Below are positions 7,356 through 15,408 of a stretch of DNA of 16,335 nucleotides, piece by piece (within the stretch, counting starts at the first letter, position 1; every line of letters begins with the position of its first letter). The translations under genes and the position numbers were made by a program. A model generated the notes under the pieces. That model made no database searches, was not told where the DNA came from, and saw only the letters and a list, made by a program, of their open reading frames with translations. Origin of the DNA: an uncultured Eubacteriales bacterium (lineage in GTDB: Bacteria > Bacillota_A > Clostridia > Oscillospirales > Oscillospiraceae). The stretch lies in the NCBI GenBank assembly GCA_949742895.1, contig CATJRT010000119.1, positions 1 through 16,335 of the forward strand. Reading direction: 5' to 3'.

Positions 7356-7781
7356 ATGTTTGTGAAAACCATCCGCATCCTGACGGAGCGGTACAATGAG
7401 CTTGATGTGATTACCCCCCAGGTGGAGCAGGCCGTGGCGGAGAGCGGCATCCAAAACGGCATGGTCACCGTTCTGACCAAGCACACCACCACTGGAATTA
7501 CGGTAAACGAGGCTTTGGAGTGCCTGGAGAGCGACATGGAAATTGCCCTGGGCCTGTTTGCCCCGGAGGACCGGCCTTACAGCCACGCCCGGATGCTCCG
7601 GGACTACGGCTCCACGGCGGGCAACCCCACAGGGCATTTGAAGGCCATGCTCACCGGGAACCACTGCCACTTCCTGCTTCAGGACGGGGCGCTGGTCCGG
7701 GGCGGCGCCCAGGACGTATATTTCTGCGAGTTTGACGGACCCGCCCAGCGGAATGTCCTAATCATTATAGAGGGAGCCTAA
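7356..7781 (+). CDS. YjbQ/UPF0047 family protein
   Basis: A 141-residue small cytoplasmic protein, typical length for UPF0047 (secondary thiamine-phosphate synthase-like fold). Family signatures are clear: TKHTTTGITVNE (41-52), NPTGHLKAMLTGNHCHF (90-106) and GGAQDVYFCEFDGPAQR (116-132). Members form small ring-like oligomers with conserved His and Glu residues that probably bind a metal. E. coli YjbQ shows weak thiamine phosphate synthase activity, but the real role of the family is unsettled. The ATG at 7356 follows GGAGG at six bases. It is tightly coupled to the preceding amidohydrolase (11 bases), so the two probably act in the same side reaction of the cluster. No thiamine genes are nearby. 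Confidence 0.9.
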   Translation: MFVKTIRILTERYNELDVITPQVEQAVAESGIQNGMVTVLTKHTTTGITVNEALECLESDMEIALGLFAPEDRPYSHARMLRDYGSTAGNPTGHLKAMLTGNHCHFLLQDGALVRGGAQDVYFCEFDGPAQRNVLIIIEGA

Positions 7782-7796
7782 CAGCCATAGCTGTGG

Positions 7797-7816
7797 CAGC
7801 GGCCGGTGCGCCGCTG
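7797..7816. promoter_or_regulatory. Intergenic hairpin between yjbQ and the APC permease
   Basis: CAGCGGC (7797-7803) and GCCGCTG (7810-7816) form a 7-bp stem with a 6-base loop in the 146-base gap, the largest gap inside the first half of the cluster. A smaller stem, CAGC/GCTG, lies just upstream at 7782-7794. There is no T-run, so it may mark an mRNA processing or stabilising point rather than a terminator. Confidence 0.4.
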
Positions 7817-7927
7817 ATTGCATAGCACAGCCGGGAACGACAGCATTTGACAGATGGCACAGGAAAAGGAGAGACGGCGGGCAAGTCTGCACAACGAGCC
7901 CGCAAACGGCTGAAAGGAGATTGTTTC

Positions 7928-9274
7928 ATGGCTGAAAACAACCAAGAGCTGGGTCGAAAATTGGGCCTGGGCGCGGTCATCGCGCTGGGTGTCGGCACCA
8001 CGGTGGGTTCCGGCATCTTCTCATCCCTGTCGGAGGTGGCCGCGGCGGCGGGCAGCTCCCTGTTCCTGGTGCTGGCCTTTGTCATCGGCGGCCTGCTCCA
8101 GATCCCCGCCAACTTCTGCTACGCGGAGCTGGCCTCCGCCTACCCGGAGGACGGCGGGCAGTACGTCTACTTCCGCGAGGCCGGTTCCCGGCCCCTGGCG
8201 TTCCTGTGCGGCTGGATCAGCTTCTGGGCCACCGATCCCCCGTCCATCTCTATCATGGCCCTGGCCATCGTCAATTACCTGGCCTTTTTCCTGCCCCTGC
8301 ACGGCATTGTGCTGAAGCTGGTGGCCGTGGCCTTTGTCCTGTTCTTCATGTGTATGCACCTGCGCAGCGTGGAGGGCGGCGGCGCGTTCCAGACCATCAT
8401 CACCGCGCTGAAGATCCTGCCCTTTGCCCTCATCATCGGCATCGGCCTGTTCTTCCTCAACGGCGACCTGCTCCTGTCCGGCGCCCGCCTGTCCACCGCC
8501 ACCTCCGGCGGCATCCTGGCCCTGATTGCCGGTGTGTCCGCCACCACCTGGTCCTATGACGGCATGGGCGCGGCCTGCTATATGTCCGGCGAGATCAAGG
8601 ATCCGGAGAAGAATATGCCCCGGGGCCTAATCCTCACCGCTGTGGTGGTGCTGGCCCTGTACGCCGGGCTGACCACCGTGGCCTCCGGCCTGCTGAGCGT
8701 AGAGGAGCTGGTGTCCTCCGACGCGCCCATCGCCCTGCTGGCCTCCAAAATCCCCGCCATCGGCAATTATGCCGGCACCGTCGTGGCGGTGATGGCCATT
8801 ATCGTGGTGATTGGCTCGCTGTCCAGCTGCATCATGTATCAGCCCCGCATTGAGTACGCCATGGCCAAGGATAATCTGTTCTTCAAGTCCTTCGCCAAGG
8901 TCCACCCAAAGTATCAGACCCCCTACTTCTCCATCATTGTGCAGTGCGCCGTGGCTATCGTGCTCATTTTCGCCACCAGCCTGTCCGACCTGCTGGGTTA
9001 CTTCACCCTGGTGGCCCTGCTGAAAAACTTCCTGACCTTCGGCACCATCTTTGTCCTGCGCCGCAAGACGGAGGGCTACAACCCCGCCTACCGTATGCCC
9101 GGCGGCTACCTCATGCCCATCATCGCCATGTTCATGACCGGCACCCTGATTGTGGGCCAGTTTACTTACGCCCCGCTGGCAGGCATCCTGTGCGCCCTGG
9201 TGGCCGTAGGCACCGGACTGCCCGCATTCTATATGTGGGACCGCAAGAACAAGCAGGACGCCGCCGCGTCTTAA
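7928..9274 (+). CDS. APC-family permease, FrlA-type fructoselysine transporter
   Basis: A 448-residue integral membrane protein with about twelve membrane segments, of the amino acid-polyamine-organocation superfamily. It opens with the APC motif GVGTTVGSGIF (21-31). Resemblance to E. coli FrlA (fructoselysine/psicoselysine transporter) is strong from end to end: AYPEDGGQYVY, AGSRPLAFLCGW, PSISIMALAIVNYL, MHLRSVEGGGAFQT, YMSGEIKDPEKNMPR, GSLSSCIMYQPRIEYAMAKD, and FKSFAKVHPKYQTP with LLGYFTLV. The ATG at 7928 has AAAGGAG eight bases upstream; the longer in-frame start at 7847 lacks support. It sits 146 bases after yjbQ and 73 before a regulator gene. Import of an Amadori amino acid is the likely role; the exact substrate is inferred from homology. 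Confidence 0.9.
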   Translation: MAENNQELGRKLGLGAVIALGVGTTVGSGIFSSLSEVAAAAGSSLFLVLAFVIGGLLQIPANFCYAELASAYPEDGGQYVYFREAGSRPLAFLCGWISFWATDPPSISIMALAIVNYLAFFLPLHGIVLKLVAVAFVLFFMCMHLRSVEGGGAFQTIITALKILPFALIIGIGLFFLNGDLLLSGARLSTATSGGILALIAGVSATTWSYDGMGAACYMSGEIKDPEKNMPRGLILTAVVVLALYAGLTTVASGLLSVEELVSSDAPIALLASKIPAIGNYAGTVVAVMAIIVVIGSLSSCIMYQPRIEYAMAKDNLFFKSFAKVHPKYQTPYFSIIVQCAVAIVLIFATSLSDLLGYFTLVALLKNFLTFGTIFVLRRKTEGYNPAYRMPGGYLMPIIAMFMTGTLIVGQFTYAPLAGILCALVAVGTGLPAFYMWDRKNKQDAAAS

Positions 9275-9296
9275 CCCCGGCGGGAAAACCGTTCAC

Positions 9297-9316
9297 AGGG
9301 AGGGCGGCCCCTCCCT
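9297..9316. promoter_or_regulatory. GC hairpin between permease and regulator genes
   Basis: AGGGAGGG (9297-9304) pairs with CCCTCCCT (9309-9316) around CGGC. It lies in the 73-base gap after the permease stop and before the AAAGGAG of the next gene. No T-run follows, so it is more likely an mRNA stability element or weak attenuator than a terminator. Confidence 0.4.
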
Positions 9317-9347
9317 CAGCCCACCCCACCGAAAGGAGCGCACCCAT

Positions 9348-10088
9348 ATGGAGCAGCGGCAGAATATCAGCCCCCGCGACGAGGCGTTGGAATGGATCAA
9401 ATGCTATATTACCCAAAACCGTCTGCCTCCCCGGTCGAGACTGCCCGGGGAGCGGGAGCTGTGCGAATTGTGGGGCGTGAACCGGGCCACGCTGAGAAGC
9501 GCGATCCAGCGGCTCATCAAGGAAGGGCGGCTGTACAGCATCAAGGGCTCGGGCACCTATGTGGCGCCGCCCAAGCTGGAGCAGAACCTCCAGGACGCCA
9601 AGTCCACCAGTGAATCTGTACGTGCGGCGGGCTTTGTCCTGCAAAACAAGGTGCTGGATGTGCAGGTGCTGGAGTGCAGCCGTCCGATTTCCCAAAAGCT
9701 CCAGATCCCCTTGGGGCGGAAGGTGTTTTACCTGAGCCGCCTGCGCATCATCGACGGCGCGCCTTATATGCTGGAGAGCTGCTACGTGAACTGCGATTTG
9801 TGCCCTGGGCTGGAGGAATACGACTATACCACGGAATCGCTCTACCATGTGCTGGGCAGACACGGCGTTTTCCCCGTGCAGGGGAAGGAGCAGGTGGGCA
9901 TCACCTACGCCACGCAGGAGGAGGCGGGACACCTCCAGTTGGAGGAGGGGGACTACCTGTTCTACCGCAGCGGCGTGGCCTGTGATGACAAGGGCTGTCC
10001 GGTAGACTATTTCAAATCAGTGGCCCGGCCGGATAAGGTGCGCTTTTCCACCGTACTGCGCAAGCGCACCGCCGCCGGGGAAGCTTGA
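9348..10088 (+). CDS. GntR-family regulator with UTRA domain (FrlR-like), first copy
   Basis: A 246-residue transcription factor. Residues about 10-74 form a GntR winged helix-turn-helix (LPGERELCELWGVNRATL followed by IQRLIKEG and IKGSGTYV). Residues about 85-240 form a UTRA ligand domain of the HutC group, which usually binds a sugar phosphate or small catabolite and releases DNA. E. coli FrlR has the same architecture. The ATG at 9348 follows AAAGGAG with good spacing. The gene lies between the APC permease and the second kinase, 18 bases ahead of the latter, so it is probably autoregulated within the operon. The ligand might be a 6-phosphorylated Amadori compound. A possible operator is GTATAC over the -10 box at 4722-4727; this link is inferred. 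Confidence 0.9.
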   Translation: MEQRQNISPRDEALEWIKCYITQNRLPPRSRLPGERELCELWGVNRATLRSAIQRLIKEGRLYSIKGSGTYVAPPKLEQNLQDAKSTSESVRAAGFVLQNKVLDVQVLECSRPISQKLQIPLGRKVFYLSRLRIIDGAPYMLESCYVNCDLCPGLEEYDYTTESLYHVLGRHGVFPVQGKEQVGITYATQEEAGHLQLEEGDYLFYRSGVACDDKGCPVDYFKSVARPDKVRFSTVLRKRTAAGEA

Positions 10089-10106
10089 AAGGAGACGAAG
10101 GAAGCC

Positions 10107-10901
10107 ATGAAATTGGCAGCAGTGGGCAGCAACTGCATTGATTACTACAACAATTTGGAGGGCGGCAAAGCCTATCCCGGCGGAGGTCCGGTGAATATGG
10201 CCGTCTATACCGTGCGCCTGGGCGGACAGGCGTCCTACATCGGCCCGGTGGGGGACGACGAGTTCGGAGAGATCATGCGCACCGCCATCGCCGCCAAGGG
10301 GGTGGACGTCAGCCGCCTGCACGTCAAGCCCGGCAGGACCGCCGTTTCCCAGGTGGAGCTGCTGGACGGCGAGCGGGTGTTCGGCGACTACGACGAGGGC
10401 GTTCTGGAATCCTACACCCTCAGCGGTGAGGACATGGACTTTATCTGCACCCACGACGTGGTGGTGTGCGACCTTTGGGGCAAGGTGGAGGGCAGCTTTG
10501 AGACGCTGAAAAAGCGGGGCATCAAGACCGCCTTTGACTGCGCCACCCGCCCCGAGGACGAGGCCTGCCAGGTGGCCATGCCCCACACCGATTATCTGTT
10601 CTTTTCCTCCGACGACGGGGACACCCCGGCCCTGCGGGACCAGATGCGGGGCTATCACAGCCGGGGTCCGGAGTTGGTGGTTGCCATGCTGGGGGAGCAC
10701 GGGAGCCTGTGCTTTGACGGCAGGGACTTCCACAAATTCGGCATCGTGCCCTGCGATAAGCTGGTGGACACCATGGGCGCGGGGGACAGCTTTGTGGCCG
10801 GGTTCCTGTTTGGCATCTGTAAGGGCCTGCCCATTTTGGCGGCTATGGAGAAGGGGGCGGCCAACGCCACCGAGACCCTGAAATATTTCGGCGGCTGGTG
10901 A
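10107..10901 (+). CDS. FrlD-type fructoselysine 6-kinase
   Basis: A 264-residue PfkB-family kinase close to E. coli FrlD in length and pattern. It would phosphorylate imported fructoselysine at C6 with ATP in the cytoplasm. It shows VGSNCIDYY at the N-terminus, the di-glycine sugar-binding segment PGGGPVNMAVY (24-34), VGDDEFGEIM (48-57), RVFGDYDEGVLESYTLSGED (90-109), the signature DTMGAGDSFVAGF with catalytic Asp227, and the FrlD-like C-terminus LKYFGGW. The ATG at 10107 follows GAAGGAA, with a further GAAAGGAG just upstream. It is coupled to the regulator before it (18 bases) and followed after 42 bases by a second regulator. It is the more canonical of the two FrlD-like kinases here, so it is the better candidate for true fructoselysine kinase. 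Confidence 0.9.
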   Translation: MKLAAVGSNCIDYYNNLEGGKAYPGGGPVNMAVYTVRLGGQASYIGPVGDDEFGEIMRTAIAAKGVDVSRLHVKPGRTAVSQVELLDGERVFGDYDEGVLESYTLSGEDMDFICTHDVVVCDLWGKVEGSFETLKKRGIKTAFDCATRPEDEACQVAMPHTDYLFFSSDDGDTPALRDQMRGYHSRGPELVVAMLGEHGSLCFDGRDFHKFGIVPCDKLVDTMGAGDSFVAGFLFGICKGLPILAAMEKGAANATETLKYFGGW

Positions 10902-10943
10902 ACCCCCGCCGCCCGGACAGCTTTGGAATGGAGATGAGCGGGC

Positions 10944-11702
10944 ATGGACGAAATGAGCTACCGGTCCCCGGTGTATCTGCAAATGCGGGAGATCATCCGC
11001 TGCAAGATTGAGGAAGGCGAATATGCGCCCTGTACCGCCATCCCTTCTGAGGCGGAGCTGGCGGAGTGCTACGGCATCAGCCGCCAGACCGTACACAACG
11101 CGGTAGAGGCTTTGGTAAACGAGGGATTGCTGCGCAGGGTCCCCGGAAAGGGGATTTTTGTGCTGGGCCGAAAGATGGACCGGGATCTGGACGAGCTTCA
11201 GGGCTTCACCAACACCATGATCGGCAGGAATGTGGCGCCGTCGGTGAAGGTGCTTACCAAGTCGCTGCGCAAGGCGGGGAGGCTGTATCAGGATATGTTC
11301 GGCATCCCGGCGGAGGACAGCATCTATTATATCAAGCGCCTGTGCTGTGCCGACGCCGAGCCGGTGTCCATGGAGGAAATCTATATCCCCCGCTACCTGG
11401 TGCCCAAAATGGCGGGCATCGACCTGTCCGTCTTTTCGGTATACGAGGTGTATGAGTTTTACGGCATCCGGCTGGAGCGGGCGGAGCAGACGCTGGACCT
11501 GGTGCGTCTGGAGCCTGGCGACGCCAAGCTCCTGGGCATCGACGCCAAGCTGCCGGTGATGCTGTTCGAGTGCGTCACCTATGACGACCGGGGGCGGATC
11601 ATCGAATTCGACCGCAATTATGTCCGGGGGGACAAGTGCAATTTTACCGTACACTTCAACAACAAACCGGGGAAAGGGAGCGGGATGCATGGGACGCTTT
11701 GA
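10944..11702 (+). CDS. GntR-family regulator with UTRA domain, second copy
   Basis: A 252-residue regulator with a GntR winged helix-turn-helix at about residues 8-75 (AIPSEAELAECYGISRQTV with EALVNEGLLRRVPGKGIFV) and a UTRA ligand-binding domain at about 88-240. It is clearly a different lineage from the regulator at 9348, not a recent duplicate: the linker, the ligand domain and the sequence before the helix-turn-helix all differ. A GGAG lies about ten bases before the ATG at 10944. Its 3' end overlaps the start of the esterase gene by 14 bases, so the two are translationally coupled. It may control the second half of the cluster (esterase, SIS, ABC transporter) in response to a second ligand; that division of labour is inferred. 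Confidence 0.88.
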   Translation: MDEMSYRSPVYLQMREIIRCKIEEGEYAPCTAIPSEAELAECYGISRQTVHNAVEALVNEGLLRRVPGKGIFVLGRKMDRDLDELQGFTNTMIGRNVAPSVKVLTKSLRKAGRLYQDMFGIPAEDSIYYIKRLCCADAEPVSMEEIYIPRYLVPKMAGIDLSVFSVYEVYEFYGIRLERAEQTLDLVRLEPGDAKLLGIDAKLPVMLFECVTYDDRGRIIEFDRNYVRGDKCNFTVHFNNKPGKGSGMHGTL

Positions 11703-12489
11703 GGGTGACTTTTATTCCAAATCGCTGGGCTTCACCACCCGGCTGGACATCATTTTTCCCGACGCCTCCAACGACGTGACGCCGGTGCGGTTTGGGGAGC
11801 CCAAGGTGCTCTACCTCCTGCACGGCCTGGCCGGGAGCAGCGGGGAGTGGACCCGGTTTTCCAAAATCGAGTACTACGCGAAAAAATACAATTTCATCAT
11901 GATAATGCCGGAGGTGCAGCGCAGCTTTTACTGCGATATCCCCGGCGGACCGGCCTATTTTACCTATGTGACGCAGGAGCTGCCCGCCATCTGCGGACAG
12001 TGGTTCCGCCTGGACAGCAGCCGGGAGAATACCTATATCGCCGGCGAGAGCATGGGCGGCTACGGCGCGTTTAAAGCGGCCCTGCGCTGTCCGGAGCGCT
12101 ATGCGGCGGCGGCCAGCCTGTCCGGCGTGCTGGACTTCTGGGCGCTGGCCCGGCAGGTGATGGACGGGGCGTGGCCGGATATGTGCGCGGAGGAGCTGCG
12201 GCTCCTTCACGGCCCCTCCGGCCTGCCCGGGCCGGAGGACGACCTGTTCGCCCTGCTGGAACGGGCGGCGGAACACCCGGACCGGACCCGGCTGATTCAG
12301 CAGTGCGGCGCCGAGGACTTCCTCTATGAGGCAAACCAGCGGTTCCGCCAAGCGGCCCGGCGGGCGGGATATGAGCTGGCCTACCGGGAGGGGCCCGGCG
12401 ATCATGAGTGGCCCTATTGGGACAAGGCGGTCCAGTATGCGCTGCAATTTTTCTGCGGGCTGGACCCGGAGACAACTCCAATCTACTAA
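11689..12489 (+). CDS. Alpha/beta-hydrolase, esterase-D / tributyrin-esterase-like
   Basis: A 266-residue serine hydrolase of the putative esterase (esterase D, S-formylglutathione hydrolase, EstA) family. Catalytic machinery is complete: oxyanion segment YLLHGLAGSSGEW (42-54), nucleophile Ser121 in GESMGGYGAFKAAL, Asp210 in CGAEDFLYEAN and His239 in GPGDHEWPYWD. No signal peptide is seen, so it is probably cytoplasmic. The ATG at 11689 has AAAGGGAG eight bases upstream and overlaps the preceding regulator gene by 14 bases; in-frame codons further upstream are antisense to family length. E. coli frl has no counterpart. It may deacylate a modified sugar amine or a short ester, or serve in detoxifying a by-product; the substrate is unknown. 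Confidence 0.88.
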   Translation: MGRFEGDFYSKSLGFTTRLDIIFPDASNDVTPVRFGEPKVLYLLHGLAGSSGEWTRFSKIEYYAKKYNFIMIMPEVQRSFYCDIPGGPAYFTYVTQELPAICGQWFRLDSSRENTYIAGESMGGYGAFKAALRCPERYAAAASLSGVLDFWALARQVMDGAWPDMCAEELRLLHGPSGLPGPEDDLFALLERAAEHPDRTRLIQQCGAEDFLYEANQRFRQAARRAGYELAYREGPGDHEWPYWDKAVQYALQFFCGLDPETTPIY

Positions 12490-12516
12490 AATTTGAATGA
12501 AGGAGACTTGATTGAC

Positions 12517-13581
12517 ATGAAATACCAGGCGGCAGCGTGGAAGGAAGCAACAGGCCCGAACCTGAAGGACTTCAATGAGAAGGAGGCTGTGGACAGCGTC
12601 AACGGCGCGCTGGCCCTGCGGCCGCAGATTGAGAAAATCCTGGACCAGATTTGGGACGACGGCTTTGACGGCATCTATTTCATCGGCATCGGCGGCACCT
12701 ACGCCTCCAGTATGCAGGTGGAGGTGTATATGCGGGGCCGTTCCAAGCTGCCTGTTTATGTGGAGAACGCCGCGGAATTTCTGACCACCGGGAACAAGCG
12801 CTTCACCGACAAGTCCGTGGTGATCTACTCCTCCGTGTCCGGCAACACCAAGGAGATGATGCAGCTGGTGGACCGGGTCCATGAAATCGGCGCACGGGTG
12901 TTTGCCTTTATCGACACCCCGGACACCGTCCTCACCCAGCCCGACAAGCAGGAGTATCTGGTGATGTACCCCAAGAACGAGCAGCTGAAATTCTACATGG
13001 TGGCCAACTACCTGATGTACAAGAACGGCGAGTTCCCCGAGTACGAGCGGTACAATCAGGAAATGGAGGCCCATCTGGCCCAGGCGCTGGCCGACGTGGA
13101 GAAGGATTCTGATGAATGGGCCTACGGCTACGCCCAGCAGCAGGTGGCCTTCCGGGATGCCCACCCCGACCTGCCCCACTACTTCATCGGCTCGGGCAAC
13201 CAGTACGGCGCTACCTATTCCTATGCCATGTGCTATTGGGAGGAGCAGATGTGGATCCGCACCAAGTCCATCAGCTGCCAGGAGTTTTTCCACGGGATGC
13301 AGGAGATCATCGTGTCCGACACCCCGGTGACCCTGTTCATGGGGGAGGATGAGCAGCGGCCGCTGGCCGAGCGGGTGGCCAGGTTCCTGCCCAAGGTGAA
13401 CGCCAACTACACGATCATCGACACCAAGGAGCACGCCTTGACGGGAATCAGCCCGGAGTTCCGGGGTTCCATCTCCCATTTGGTGATGCACGGGGTGAAC
13501 AACCGGGTGGATGCCTACATGGAGCTGTTCCTTCTCCATCACCTGTCTGTCTTCGTCTACTACCGTCAGTTCGACTACTAA
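12517..13581 (+). CDS. SIS-domain sugar isomerase, FrlB-like fructosamine 6-phosphate deglycase
   Basis: A 354-residue protein with two sugar-isomerase (SIS) domains, close to the length of FrlB/GlmS-isomerase-type deglycases. FrlB converts fructoselysine 6-phosphate to lysine and glucose 6-phosphate. Domain one has IYFIGIGGTYASSMQVEVY (53-71) and YSSVSGNTKEMM (104-115); domain two has YFIGSGNQYG (222-231) and SCQEFFHGMQEIIV (253-266). The Q-E-F-x-H-G stretch lines up with the GEFRHGPLE active-site segment of E. coli FrlB and carries Glu256 and His259. The ATG at 12517 is chosen because AAGGAG (12500-12505) lies 11 bases upstream; an earlier TTG at 12493 precedes that site. It is 27 bases after the esterase and 21 before the binding lipoprotein. 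It is the only deglycase for two kinases. Confidence 0.85.
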   Translation: MKYQAAAWKEATGPNLKDFNEKEAVDSVNGALALRPQIEKILDQIWDDGFDGIYFIGIGGTYASSMQVEVYMRGRSKLPVYVENAAEFLTTGNKRFTDKSVVIYSSVSGNTKEMMQLVDRVHEIGARVFAFIDTPDTVLTQPDKQEYLVMYPKNEQLKFYMVANYLMYKNGEFPEYERYNQEMEAHLAQALADVEKDSDEWAYGYAQQQVAFRDAHPDLPHYFIGSGNQYGATYSYAMCYWEEQMWIRTKSISCQEFFHGMQEIIVSDTPVTLFMGEDEQRPLAERVARFLPKVNANYTIIDTKEHALTGISPEFRGSISHLVMHGVNNRVDAYMELFLLHHLSVFVYYRQFDY

Positions 13582-13602
13582 ACATAAAAAGGAGACTTCA
13601 GA

Positions 13603-15288
13603 ATGAAAGCATGGAAACGGATCATCCCAGCGTTGCTGGCACTGATGCTGCTGGCCGGGTGCGGCGGCGGACCGGCCGAGTCCGGCACGCCGGGGAGCGG
13701 CGCCCCGGAGATCAGCGCGTCCGGTGCCCAAGGGGACGAAAAGGTGCTGAATGTGGGCCGGATGGCCGAGCTGTTCGACATGGATTCCACCATCGCCACC
13801 GAGGCGGACTGCTTGGAAATCATCTCCGCCATCATCGAGCCGCTGTTCATCACCGCTCCCGACGGCACCCCTGCCAACGCCCTGTGTGAAACCTATGAGA
13901 TGGATGAGGCGGGCACCGCCTATACCTTCCATATCCGGCAGGACGCCAACTGGATGAACGGCACCCCTGTCACGGCCCACGACTTTGTGTTCGCGTGGCG
14001 CCGCCTGGTGGATCCGGCCACCGCCTCCGAGTACAGCTTCATGATGGAGGTGGCGGCGGTGAAGAACGCCACCCCCATCATCGCCGGGGAGATGCCCACC
14101 GACCAGCTGGGCGTATCCGCCGCCGATGACAAGACCCTGGTGGTGGAGCTGGACCGGCCGGTCACCTACTTCCTCAACCTGATGACCTTCCCCAGCTTCT
14201 GCCCCATCAACGAGGCGTTCGCCACCGAGAAGGGCAGCGAGTACGCCTTGGGCGCGGACAACCTGCTGTGCTGCGGCCCCTTCTATATGTCCGCTTGGGA
14301 CGTGGGCGGCAACACCTATCAGCTGAAGAAGAACCCCGATTATTATGATGCGGACAAGGTGAAGCTGGACGTGATCAACTTCCAAATCATCACCGACCCC
14401 CAGCAGACTATGCTGGCTTATGAGAACGGTGATCTGGACTATGTGCGCCTGTCCGGCGAGCAGATTGCCAAGTATGAGACCATGGAGGGCTTCACCCGCA
14501 TTGAGGAGGGCTACCTGTGGTATCTTTCCTGCAACCTCAATCCCAAGAGCCCGGAGTTCTCCAGCGGCCTGGAGAATGAGAACCTGCGCAAGGCCATCGC
14601 CATGTGCTTTGACAAGAACACCATCTGCTATGAGATCTTGAAGGACGGCTCCATCCCCGCCAACTTCGCCATCCCCAACAGGCTGGCCATCGGCCCGGAC
14701 GGCAAGGACTTCCGGGAGACTGCCGGCACCTATTTGGAGATGGACAAGGAGGCCGCGCTGGCCTATTGGGAGACGGCCAAGGCCGAACTGGGCGTGGACG
14801 AGGTCACCATCGAGCTGTTGTACGATGATTCCGACTCCACCCCGCTGATTGCCCAGTACCTTCAGAGCGAGATCGAGAACACCCTGCCCGGTGTACACCT
14901 CTCGCTGAAGGCCCAGCCCAAAAAGAGCCGCACCGAGCTGATGCAGAACCGGGAGTATCAGCTGGGCCTGACCCGCTGGGGTCCCGACTACGCCGACCCC
15001 ATGACGTATCTGGATATGTGGACCACCGGCTCCACCTATAACTACGGCGAGTGGAGCAGCGCCGAGTACGACAAGCTCATCGAGGAGGCCAACACCACCC
15101 TGGCCAACGACCCCGAAGCCCGGTGGGAAAACCTGAAGCAGGCGGAGGCCTTGGTGATGGACGAGGCCGTGATCCTGCCCGTATACCAAAAGGGCACCGC
15201 CGCCATGGTGCGTCCCGGCGTGACAGGCCTGTCTTTCTTCCCTGTGGGCGTAGGCACCATCTACAAGGACGTGGACGTTAATTACTGA
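13603..15288 (+). CDS. ABC transporter substrate-binding lipoprotein, family 5 (OppA/DppA-like)
   Basis: A 561-residue extracellular lipoprotein that captures peptides or related solutes for an ABC importer. The signal peptide is plain: MKAWKR, a hydrophobic stretch and lipobox LLAGC with the lipidated Cys20, followed by a Gly/Ser/Pro/Ala-rich linker to about residue 45. The family-5 fold shows GTPVTAHDFVFAWRRLVDP (120-138), then PVTYFLNLMTFPSFCPINE and KKNPDYYDADKVKLDVI. AAAAAGGAGA precedes the ATG at 13603. The gene follows the SIS deglycase by 21 bases and is followed after 120 bases by a matching permease gene, with a strong hairpin between. Its position suggests uptake of a glycated peptide or Amadori compound rather than plain peptide, but the ligand is inferred from context only. 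Confidence 0.93.
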   Translation: MKAWKRIIPALLALMLLAGCGGGPAESGTPGSGAPEISASGAQGDEKVLNVGRMAELFDMDSTIATEADCLEIISAIIEPLFITAPDGTPANALCETYEMDEAGTAYTFHIRQDANWMNGTPVTAHDFVFAWRRLVDPATASEYSFMMEVAAVKNATPIIAGEMPTDQLGVSAADDKTLVVELDRPVTYFLNLMTFPSFCPINEAFATEKGSEYALGADNLLCCGPFYMSAWDVGGNTYQLKKNPDYYDADKVKLDVINFQIITDPQQTMLAYENGDLDYVRLSGEQIAKYETMEGFTRIEEGYLWYLSCNLNPKSPEFSSGLENENLRKAIAMCFDKNTICYEILKDGSIPANFAIPNRLAIGPDGKDFRETAGTYLEMDKEAALAYWETAKAELGVDEVTIELLYDDSDSTPLIAQYLQSEIENTLPGVHLSLKAQPKKSRTELMQNREYQLGLTRWGPDYADPMTYLDMWTTGSTYNYGEWSSAEYDKLIEEANTTLANDPEARWENLKQAEALVMDEAVILPVYQKGTAAMVRPGVTGLSFFPVGVGTIYKDVDVNY

Positions 15289-15294
15289 TGCGTA

Positions 15295-15334
15295 CAGGAC
15301 GGGGCCGGGGCGCCAGTGCCGAGGCCCCGTCCTG
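15295..15334 (+). promoter_or_regulatory. Strong 3' hairpin between binding-protein and permease genes
   Basis: CAGGACGGGGCC (15295-15306) pairs perfectly with GGCCCCGTCCTG (15323-15334), 12 bp with a 16-base loop, starting seven bases after the binding-protein stop codon. Only a weak CTGTTTC follows, so it is not a full terminator. Such elements often stabilise the upstream message and reduce read-through, giving more binding protein than permease. Confidence 0.65.
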
Positions 15335-15408
15335 CTGTTTCAGCAAGCATGAGATATACAAGCGCCGCCGCAGCAATTCCGCCCGGCGCCGGAAGGAATG
15401 TGAAGTCA

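Noticed and set aside
10017..11690. A 557-codon open frame on the minus strand
   Set aside because: It is antisense to the second kinase and second regulator; same GC-rich shadow effect and no recognisable family.
11656..15189. A 1177-codon open frame on the minus strand
   Set aside because: It is antisense to the esterase, SIS and binding-protein genes, all with clear families. GC-rich codon use removes stops from the opposite strand, and the translation is low-complexity in His, Gly, Val and Leu with no domain.
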